Part shown: positions 1 to 7,012 of the stretch, piece by piece | Layout: the number at the start of each line of letters is the position of its first letter | Position numbering within the stretch: the stretch's first letter is position 1 | Assembly: GCA_963728825.1 (NCBI GenBank) | Contig: CAVSLA010000001.1 | Span: 1-64,000, forward strand | Length of the DNA: 64,000 bases | Reading direction: 5' to 3' | Origin: CAVREM01 sp963728825 | GTDB lineage: Bacteria > Acidobacteriota > Vicinamibacteria > Vicinamibacterales > CAVVIG01 | Translations under genes and position numbers: made by a program | The notes under the pieces: model-generated | Told to the model about the DNA's origin: nothing | Seen by the model: the letters and a program-made list of their open reading frames with translations, nothing else | Database searches by the model: none

Positions 1-773
1 CACGAAGGAAATTGCAAGCAATCCACGGCATTCCTATGGGGGTGGAGCTCTTTCACTCTCCGAACCGCTTCTGGGAGTTCGACGATGCCCATCTTTACTG
101 ACTTCATCGAGCGTGTTCCGGAAGCTCACGGGCAAGCCCATTGGCCTCAAGATGGTCGTGGGGTCGACAGCGGAGATCAACGAGCTATGCCGTGAAATCC
201 GGAGGCGCGGCGACGGCCCCGACTTCATCGCGGTGGATGGCAACGAGGGCGGGTCGGGCGCCGCTCCCTTGGCGTGGCCGACTACGTCGGGTTGCCGTTG
301 GTCGACGCGCTCGTAGCGGTTGACAACGCTCTCCGTCGCGAGGCGTGCGTAATGACGTCACCCTGATTGCGTCGGGCAAAATCGCCACGGGTGGCGAAGT
401 TGCGACCCATATCGCCCTCGGCGCCGACCTCGTACACATCGGCCGCGGCTTTCTGTTTTCGATCGGTTGTATCCAGGCGATGCGTTGCCATACGAACACA
501 TGTCCGACCGGAGTCACGACGCAGAACGATGGCTCCAGTCGGGCCTGACCCCGCAGACAAGGGAGTGAGAGTCTGCAACTACGCCCTCGCCCTTGCAGCG
601 GGACCTCCAGATGATCACTCACGCGTGCGGTCTGACGCTTTCCGGGCCAGCTTCGCCGCGGCCATGTCATCATGAATATCTCGCCGGGTGTGGGGGAGCC
701 GCTCGTCGAGCTGCTGCCCTACCCATCGAACCCGTCCCAGCCGCCGGCGACGAACCCGAAGAATGGAACGTGA
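1..773 (+). pseudogene. FMN-binding glutamate synthase-family protein, C-terminal part, multiply frameshifted
   Basis: Consecutive pieces of a glutamate-synthase large-subunit (GltB-type, FMN-binding) domain are spread over all three forward frames. They are HGIPMGVELFHSPNRF near 25-90, KLTGKPIGLKMVVG and DFIAVDGNEGGSGAAP up to about 275, LGVADYVGLPLVDALV up to 345, TLIASGKIATGGEVA through CIQAMRCHTNTCPTGV up to 520, and a tail with DLQMITHACGL and HVIMNISPGVG stopping at 771-773. The SGKI and CHTNTCPTG segments are the FMN and 3Fe-4S regions of the family. At least four frame changes prevent translation. The N-terminal part lies left of the window. It is either a decayed gene or one damaged by assembly indels. 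Identity is fairly sure; function in this state is doubtful. Confidence 0.8.
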
Positions 774-1164
774 GAGTCCAGTCGCTCTATACGCAGCGTC
801 CTAATAGGTTCGACGGGAAGGCACGTACCGCCTGGCTGGATGTAGAGTGCGGCGAGGCACAGGTAATGGGAGATCGAAACGGCTGCGGCTTTGCCACTCA
901 CTTGAAGAAGCTGGACGACTCATCGGGCAGGAAGTACTTGGGACTCAACGGTCTCCGCGAGAAACGTGCATGATCACCGGGGATGCGGACGAGCGGTTGT
1001 GGTTTCCTGCCGTACGCCATGCGAAAACCAGCGCGTGGCCGTGGCAAACGACACACACAGTGCCGTTGTGTTCCTTACGGGTTTGCTCGCTACGGCTTTC
1101 ACATCGAGCTGGAGCGCTGGCCCCTGTGGCCGGGGAATCCAAACCGTCATCGTGACCGTCTGTT
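774..1164. other. Intergenic stretch with no recognisable gene
   Basis: About 390 bp lie between two broken genes. Short open frames exist on both strands, but none shows a family motif. The one CxxCH-like string (CVVCHGH, minus strand) is isolated and has no haem-protein context. No promoter or repeat was recognised. Confidence 0.5.
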
Positions 1165-1782
1165 GATCGTGATGCCGGGCGCTCCGTGACTGGCTTTGCC
1201 AGACGCCCCAGGCAATGGGGCTTTCGCGCCTGCTGCGGCTTCGCCGTCGAAAAGCGCTTCCAGACTGGCGTAACAGATACAGATCGTCGAGGCGCGTGGT
1301 TTTGCATCAGGCCGCCCGTGTCGGCCGTGGGCCCGTAGTTGCTGTGCACATCATGCCCGAGCATCGGAGCTCGCCATCAGCTGCCCGCGGTGGTGCGACG
1401 TATGGGTCAGCCGCCACGTCATGACCCACGCTCGCGACCGGCGCACGTCGAAGAACTTCGTGTCTTCCTCCCACCACAGATCGCGCTTCTCACGCAGGAC
1501 CGTGACGCGCTTCCCGCTATCCTCCGCATAGCGCTTCATGAATTCCAAACGGGTTTCCTGCTGCGGTAAGGGCGGCGCGCCTGACGTCGATGCCCAGCAT
1601 GCCGCGGAACCAGAGATCTCGCTCACACACTGGTGCACCATCTGCTCGTGCACGCTGCGGCCTCGAGGATCGCGCCGGTGCGGGCGCACCGGAAGATCCT
1701 CGTCTGTGAACTCACTCCAGACGCTGACCACTTTAACGCGTTCCGTTTCGTAGGTGTCGATCAGAAAATCGTATGGCATCAA
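1165..1782 (-). pseudogene. DinB family protein, frameshifted
   Basis: DinB/YfiT-like four-helix-bundle proteins are metal-dependent putative hydrolases or transferases. Reading leftwards from 1782 gives MMPYDFLIDTYETERVKVV, then RSVHEQMVHQCVSE and LEFMKRYAEDSGKR, and the histidine motif HTSHHRGQ. The C-terminal part (MLGHDVHSNYGPTADTGG, QNHAP, then KPVTERP) continues in another frame from 1364. The segment around 1560-1630 also changes frame twice: RDLWFRGMLGIDV is in a third frame. The metal-ligand histidines (HEQMVHQ, HHRGQ) remain visible. At least three indels break it. Family assignment is good, but the intact state is doubtful. Confidence 0.75.
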
Positions 1783-1904
1783 ACCCCCTCCCGCACCGCC
1801 TCTATTCTGCCCCTGATTCTAATCACCCCGATGATGGCCTACGCGAACCAAGGGTCCATCGGGTCGGCCGCGGCCAGCGCCGGTAATCCGTCGCTCGAAG
1901 AACC

Positions 1905-2956
1905 TTACGCCGGATCACGGCTGCTCATCCAAGGCCACTCCTGCTGCTCAATCTCACGTGCTCTCCTCCAGATGTAGTCCCACGCTGGAGGCGGCTGCCG
2001 ATTGCGAACGAAGGTCGTAAGCCGCCGGCGCACCGTTTCGAGGTATTGCGTGCCCGCACAGTCGTGGGCGTCAGCGATGCCGCGATGATAGGCGCGAATC
2101 GCGAGATCGAGGTCGCCACCTGCCTCGTCGAGCATGAGTGACATCCAGATCGCCACGAATCGTGTGGCCATCCAGGGATCGTAGTAAGCGTCGTCATGCA
2201 GCGCGACATCGACGACTCCGAGTCGTGCAGTTCACGAATCCTTTTCCGCGCGAAATCAGACGCGCCGGCGAGCCCAATGTCCTGCGTGCCGTCGCCGTTG
2301 ATGAAGAGCCCGCGGTGGTCGAACCACGATTCGGACATCACAATCGCCGCGAGAGTGTCGGCAACCCGCCGCGGAGGCAGCGCGTACTTGGCCCCAACGT
2401 CGTAGTATCCGGTCCAATAGGCGATCATTTGGCGGTAAGCGACCGTGCGGATCGGTTGCGGCACGAGATCCCAATCACTAGCCCGCATCGCGTCCCACGC
2501 CGCAGGGTTCATCAGAATGCGCCGATACCTGGCCAACATGTTGTCGAGTCCCTCGTGTCGGAGCCGTTCGGGAACGATGTTCCAGTCAGCCAGATGCATG
2601 CGCCTCCAGAGAGTCCAATCAGTTCGAATTGCATGCGCGGTCGTCTGAGAGAAGATGCGCTCGGCACCGGCCGTGACACTTACGGTCACCGGCGTGAGAT
2701 CGAACAACGCCAAGAACGGATCAATCGTTGGTACCTCGGGCAGAGGTGCTTCGAAGTGTTCATGCAGCCAGGCGTGCCCTCTGGCGGCGGCCAAGACCAC
2801 GACGACAAGAAGGATGATCCACGTCAGAATCCTGACGCAGCCGATTGTTGCCCGAAGAGGGCGTTCGGCAAGCGTCCGCTCTGGCACGGCGTTCGCGTGC
2901 GGCAGAAGAGCATTTCGGTCGCTGGTCCCGACTGTCAAAACCTCGGTGGCGGGCAT
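1905..2956 (-). pseudogene. Lytic transglycosylase-like (SLT domain) envelope protein, frameshifted
   Basis: An N-terminal hydrophobic anchor (WIILLVVVVLAAA, about residues 45-57) precedes a periplasmic domain. That domain contains AIVMSESWFDHR, in which the ES pair matches the SLT catalytic glutamate, followed by NGDGTQDIGLAGASDFARKR. After about 2200 the reading frame changes, and MATRFVAIWMSLMLDEAGG, LAIRAYHRG and PPAWDYIWRRA complete the SLT fold in the frame ending at 1905. One frame change separates the two halves. Such proteins cleave peptidoglycan glycan strands with 1,6-anhydro product formation. The start codon is uncertain, as several upstream starts exist. The 5' end overlaps the 3' end of the HAD-HerA gene. 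Confidence 0.7.
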
Positions 2957-4737
2957 GTCACGTCCCGACTAATCCGGCTTCTTGAACCGATGTCGACGTC
3001 GCTTGAGTCTGTCAGGTCGTAGCGCGAGCTGATCGCGGAGACGACCTGCTCGACTGCCTCCGGGTATTTCTCCTTCGCGTATCGCCGCTCGTAACCTTGG
3101 AGTTCACGCGCGAGCGCATGATCACCAAACACGTCACTGATCCATCGTGAGAAGTCGCCGCGGCGCAGGTATCCGCCACTCCCGTGTTACGTCGAGTTGC
3201 TCGACGCCTGAGACGAACTCGCGCAGCGTGTGAGCGCGAGTTGCCGCCGCGCGGTGGTAGGAACCAAATACGAAGGCGCGTTCATCCGACACGGGTACGT
3301 CCACATACTTTTGTCGATGTCGAACGTGCGGAGTCAGGCGTTCTCCGATGATGAACCGTCGTATTTCGCTGCCTGCCTCGTCTGTCACCGGCAGTGCGAC
3401 CGCTTCGTCGATGCGGAGGTACGCAATATTTGCCACGCTGACGGATTGACATGGCTGCAGGCGTCGCAGTACTTCTTGAGCGCTTCGATCTCGTCGACAT
3501 TGGATTCTCGGGTGACGAGGATGACCTCGGAGGCGGCAACGAGCGCCGTCGGCAGCTGCGATGGCCAGTAGGTCACGACGGTGTAACCGTTGAAGTCGAG
3601 ATCCAGCAGCCCGCGGTCGATGGCGTCATGCAGGAAGTAGTGCCCTTCGTCGACGACGATCCTGTGCGGCGTGCCGGTACGCCGCCGCATGACGTTCAAC
3701 GCCGGTAACACCGAGCGGATGTACTCGAATTTCGCCTGGTGTTCCAGGCACGAGAGATCGATCACGACGCTGCGGTCCGGATATCGCAGCGCATGAAGGA
3801 GCGCGCGCGGCGAAGGTGGAGGCTCTTCACCGCCGAGCACTCGTGACGCCGGGCAACGCGTCGAGCGTCCGGTAGTCGCCTTCTGGATCGATGACGCAGA
3901 GGCTGTATCCGTGGAGGATCAAGCGCTCGCACAGCAATCCAGCCAGCCATGACTTGCCGGAATTCGTCTCGCCCAGAATCAGCACGTTGCGCCCGCGAAC
4001 GCCCAGGGAGAACTCGCGGTCGTCTTCCGTGTGCCCGATGATCAGGCGGCGCCTGGCGCGGGCCGGGATCGGCAGCCGGCCGCTCGCCGCGATCCGTCCG
4101 ATGAACTCCGCGACGGCTGAGGGGTCCTTGCCGGTGATCACGAGATCCGCTGCCGCCTGCAGCGACCGGCTACCCCACTCGACCGCCGCGCCCACCTCGG
4201 CGAATCGAAGCAGTTCGTGATCGTTCTCCGCATCCCCGATGGCGACGGTATTGCGGGCGGACGCGCGCAGCATGCCCAGGGCGGCGCCCAGTCCAGTGGC
4301 CTTACTCACGCCTTGGCCAAGCGCCATCACGCGGCTACGGTTGAACGACAGCACGATCGGCAGTTCGAGCTCGCGAATCACGTCGAGCATCCGGTGTGCA
4401 GAACTCGCATCCGCGTCGACCAGGCATTGTCCTGCGCGGAATGGAATGCCCAATTCCTCGAGCCGCGCCACAAAGGCTTGCGGGACAGGGGCGCCAGGAT
4501 CGTCGTGTGGCCGGTGCCCGGAAAGTGGATCACGGCGCCGTTCTCGGCGACGACGCCGTCGACGAAGCGCAGATCGCCGGCAACGCGGCGAAGGTCATCG
4601 AGAATGCGGCCGGTCACCAGGATGACGGTGACATTACGCCGCCGAGCGTCCGCGACGGCAGTGAGCACGGACGCATTCGGACGGTCGTCGCGCGTGAACG
4701 TCCCGTCGTAGTCCAGCGCCAGAACTGACAGTTTCAT
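2935..4737 (-). pseudogene. HAD-IIB phosphatase fused to HerA/VirB4-type ATPase, frameshifted
   Basis: The N-terminal part (about residues 1-230) is a Cof-type HAD hydrolase: motif I LALDYDGTFT, ILVTGR, and motif IV AIGDAENDHELL. It continues directly into a HerA/FtsK-like (DUF87) ATPase with Walker A GETNSGKSW (near 3960), CVIDPEGDY and Walker B RIVVDEGHYFL (near 3640). The C-terminus follows in PVTDEAGSEIRRFIIGERL and VSDERAFVFG. Four frame changes (near 4475, 3840, 3435 and 3133) interrupt what would be a protein of about 590 residues. HAD hydrolases dephosphorylate small phosphates, and HerA-like ATPases pump or translocate DNA or protein. A combined function is unknown. It is transcribed divergently from the universal stress protein at 5062, with a sigma-54-type promoter and activator site between them. 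Confidence 0.7.
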
Positions 4738-4772
4738 GGGTCGTGCTCTCTCCAGATTTCACTTCCAGCAGA

Positions 4773-4788
4773 TGCATGGGCGACGCCA
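4773..4788 (-). promoter_or_regulatory. Candidate sigma-54 (-24/-12) promoter for the HAD-HerA gene
   Basis: The minus strand reads TGGCGTCGCCCATGCA: GG and GC are separated by exactly 10 bases, as sigma-54 requires, and TGG and TGCA match the consensus TGGCAC-N5-TTGCW. It lies 36 bp before the start codon at 4737. The palindrome at 4861-4873 is about 80 bp upstream, a usual enhancer distance. It was read by eye; GG-N10-GC alone is common in GC-rich DNA. Confidence 0.5.
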
Positions 4789-4860
4789 GAGACCGATCCT
4801 TGGAACAGGCGCAATGTGGCAGCTCGGCCAAGGACGCGCGATGCAGGACGAAACCGGTCC

Positions 4861-4873
4861 TTTCAAACTGAAA
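4861..4873. promoter_or_regulatory. Palindromic activator site TTTCAAACTGAAA
   Basis: A perfect TTTCA-N3-TGAAA inverted repeat sits in the 324-bp divergent region between the HAD-HerA gene and the universal stress gene. A weaker half-site (TTTCAACCGGAG) lies at 4909. The same palindrome recurs upstream of at least six other transcription units in this window. The rest of 4738-5061 holds only the two promoter candidates. Confidence 0.6.
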
Positions 4874-5013
4874 CGCCTCGGCCCAACTCGCCGCGAGTGA
4901 ACCAGGACTTTCAACCGGAGTGACCCAGGTGAAATCTTCAGCGCGAGAAGGAAATACCCCAAAACACACAAACTGCAGCGACACTGGAGAACCGATGTCG
5001 GTTCGGGCGCACG

Positions 5014-5029
5014 TGGTTCATTCGTTGCT
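5014..5029 (+). promoter_or_regulatory. Candidate sigma-54 promoter for universal stress protein 1
   Basis: TGGTTCATTCGTTGCT carries the conserved TGG and TTGCT with GG-N10-GC spacing. It lies 33 bp before the start codon at 5062 and 140 bp downstream of the palindrome at 4861. Confidence 0.6.
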
Positions 5030-5061
5030 CTGACCTCTATGATGACTAACCGGGGCGCGGA

Positions 5062-5956
5062 ATGAAGATGATGAACAGGCTCGAGCTACGACATATCGTC
5101 TGCCCGATCGATTTCTCCGGGCAGTTCAGGCCCTCATTGGCATACGCGAGCGCAGTCGCCCGCGCTCACGACGCCGAACTGAGGGCCCTGCACGTGGTTC
5201 CCAGCGAGGGAGCGGCCGTGCCGGCCGACGTTGGCTCCCTGCGGCGGGAGACTCTCATGCAGCGGTTGCGCGACTCTCTGGCCGAGGCCGAGCCCTCGCA
5301 CGAATCTCGTCGGAGGCGCCGTCCAGCAGGGAGATCCGGGTACGCAGATTCTGCGCTTTGCCAGAGCGATGCGTGCTGACTTGATCGTGATGGGCGGGCC
5401 TGATGACGATCGCACGGAGCGCCCATGGGTACCGTGGCATCCATAGTGGTCGCCCGCTCGGAGTGTCCGTTCTGACGGTGCCGGCGCACCCGGCAGCCCG
5501 GACTAACGAGGCCGGATTATTCAGCCGAATCGTATGCGCGGTAGAGGCGCGCCTTCGTCAGCGGGGGTGATCCGGGAGGCCCTGTCACTCGCGTGGGAAC
5601 CGGAGGACGCCTGACCTAAGTCTGTGTTGTCCCGGAGGACGGTCAGCAGCCTCTTCGGAGACTCATGACAATCGCTCGCCACGATTCCGTCCGAAGCGAA
5701 TCAATGGTGCGAGACAGACATCATCGTCATCAGCGGTGCGCCGAGTATTGAGATCGTGAAGCTGGCCGACGAACGAAAGGTTGATCTGCTGGTGATTGGT
5801 GCGCCGCGCCGTTGGACGTCGACAACCAGTTCAGTGCTCAGCCGGTCGCTGTCTCCTGTGCTCGTCACGCACGACGCTCGGCCGCTACCTTGGCCGTGCC
5901 TGCAGCGAACCCACAGGCGGACTGGCGCAGCCGGTATGAATCGAAGTAGATCGTGA
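5062..5956 (+). pseudogene. Tandem universal stress protein (UspA family), frameshifted
   Basis: The encoded protein is a two-domain UspA-type protein paralogous to the intact gene at 21878. Domain 1 reads ELRHIVCPIDFSGQFRPS, then AELRALHVVPSE. After a frame change near 5300 it continues VGGAVQQGDPGTQILRFA and RADLIVMGGPDDD. Domain 2 contains SRIVCAVE and REALSLAWEPE, and ends MKLADERKVDLLVIGAPRRW and SLSPVLVTHDARPLPWP. These last strings match ETSDVDVVVIGPPRQW and SLCPVLVTHDTRPLPYP of the second copy. At least three frame changes occur. Usp proteins accumulate under starvation or low oxygen and some bind ATP. The upstream sigma-54-type promoter suggests stress-dependent activation. Confidence 0.75.
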
Positions 5957-6343
5957 AGAAAATATGGCAACAGAGCGGAAGCCCTTGGCGTCATGGTTGC
6001 GACGGACGTATCCGCGCAAGCCGGGCCGCAAACGCGGCTCTCATAGAGTTTCCATGGCTTGTTCAAACACGCGTACGGGCGGTCATCGCGAGGCAGAGTC
6101 GCGTTCACCTCACGCACTCGGTTCTGCTGTCGACGCTCGATCGCAGCGCCGATGATGCGGCGGCCCGCGCAGAGGGGCGCTCGCCGGCGATGGGCTGATG
6201 CGGAGGCCGTTGTTGTGCACAAGTCGCCAGTCGAGCGCTCGCTCGAGCGTTTTCGCGGCAATCGGCACTAGGCCGCCGACGCACTGAAGATCAGCACCGT
6301 CACGCTCTGGCGCAAGATGAAGCAGTACGGCTTGGGCACCTAG
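5957..6343 (+). pseudogene. C-terminal remnant of an NtrC-type (sigma-54-dependent) regulator
   Basis: Only the end of the AAA+ domain and the Fis-type DNA-binding helix-turn-helix remain. AALIEFPW...TRVRAVIARQ corresponds to the conserved YPWPGNvRELrnvieR segment. ADALKISTVTLWRKMKQYG, ending at the stop at 6341-6343, is a classic Fis-family HTH. Between them the frame shifts, and a TAG codon interrupts GNRH*AADALK. No receiver or ATPase core precedes it, because the universal stress gene ends immediately upstream, so the gene is truncated as well as frameshifted. This class activates sigma-54 promoters by binding upstream palindromes, and such palindromes surround it. It may be the relic of the local regulator. 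Confidence 0.65.
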
Positions 6344-6390
6344 TATTAGTCTCGTCTCCGCTCTTTCCTCCCAGACGCTATCGCCAGTAC

Positions 6391-6440
6391 CTTCATCTTG
6401 AAGGGGTGGTTTCTGTTCGAAACGGTCTTTCAAACGGTGA
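6391..6440. promoter_or_regulatory. Tandem activator-like palindromes upstream of the hibernation factor
   Basis: CTTCATCTTGAAG (6391-6403) and TTTCTGTTCGAAA (6410-6422) are imperfect copies of TTTCA-N3-TGAAA, 19 bp apart. A third half-site TTTCAAACGGTGA follows at 6428. They lie 60-110 bp before a -24/-12 promoter match. Confidence 0.45.
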
Positions 6441-6497
6441 CTCCACAACCCCTGGCCAATCCAGGGTCTGGCGTTTGCGCAGCAGCGCACGGACAGG

Positions 6498-6513
6498 TGG
6501 TCCAGCCTTTGCC
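6498..6513 (+). promoter_or_regulatory. Candidate sigma-54 promoter for the HPF-like gene
   Basis: TGGTCCAGCCTTTGCC carries TGG and TTGC with GG-N10-GC spacing. A weaker overlapping candidate, TGGCGTTTGCGCAGCA, lies just upstream. The start codon at 6606 is about 90 bp further on. Confidence 0.5.
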
Positions 6514-6605
6514 TCACGCTGGAACGAAAGGAGAACCGGTGTCGCTTCAGGCTGGAGAACATCGGAGGCTGCACTAAAGAGGTATGCCTTTGTTCCGTTG
6601 AAATT

Positions 6606-6897
6606 ATGCGTATTGAGGTTATCGGCGAAGACGAATCCGGTAACGTGCAGGCTCGCACCTATGCCGAGTATCGAGTGTTCGCGGCGCTGGCCCGACACAC
6701 GCCGCGTGTCCGTGGCGCCCGAGTGGTCCTGCGACGGGACAACGCGACGGGACGGCGACACCGTTGTTTGCACGGTGACCGTGGCGTTGGAGCACTCCGG
6801 CATCCGTCCGCACCCGGTCACGCGGCAGCACGTATATGACGCGATTAACCGTGCCGTCGAACGCATTGGCGACCTCATGCGTCGTCGAGCCGCGTAG
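6606..6897 (+). pseudogene. HPF/RaiA-like ribosome hibernation protein, frameshifted
   Basis: The sequence begins MRIEVIGEDESGNVQ and YAEYRVFAALARHT, then RVRGARVVLRRDNAT. After a frame change near 6750 it continues DGDTVVCTVTVALE, YDAINRAVERIGDLMRRRA, ending at 6897. The beta-alpha-beta pattern and the terminal AIxRAxERIG helix fit the short HPF/RaiA (sigma-54 modulation) family, which binds 30S subunits and silences ribosomes in stationary phase. Intact length would be about 97 residues. It sits between universal stress protein 1 and the first GH15 gene and has its own palindrome and sigma-54-type promoter. The family assignment rests on pattern only. Confidence 0.55.
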
Positions 6898-6902
6898 CAC
6901 CC

Positions 6903-6934
6903 TTTCATACTGAATCGACCCTTTCGTTTCGAAA
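6903..6934. promoter_or_regulatory. Tandem activator-like palindromes upstream of GH15 gene 1
   Basis: TTTCATACTGAAT (6903-6915) and TTTCGTTTCGAAA (6922-6934) are spaced 19 bp start to start. Both are close to TTTCA-N3-TGAAA, and they lie in the gap before the glucosidase gene. Confidence 0.55.
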
Positions 6935-7012
6935 TCGCGAGCGCGGCACGTCCCGGCGAAGTTTCAGTCGAATGCCGGTTGTTCACCGAGAGAATCGCTT
7001 GGGCTGCAGACC

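Noticed and set aside
945..1364. CxxCH motif (CVVCHGH) on the minus strand, possible cytochrome c
   Set aside because: Isolated motif without other haem-protein features. The same frame's first 60 codons are the C-terminus of the DinB-like gene.
2138..3022. 294-codon open frame on the plus strand
   Set aside because: Arg/His-rich composition typical of an antisense shadow; it lies opposite the lytic transglycosylase with its recognisable SLT motifs.
6265..6280. In-frame TAG in the NtrC remnant as pyrrolysine
   Set aside because: The gene is truncated and frameshifted, so a nonsense mutation or error is the simple reading.
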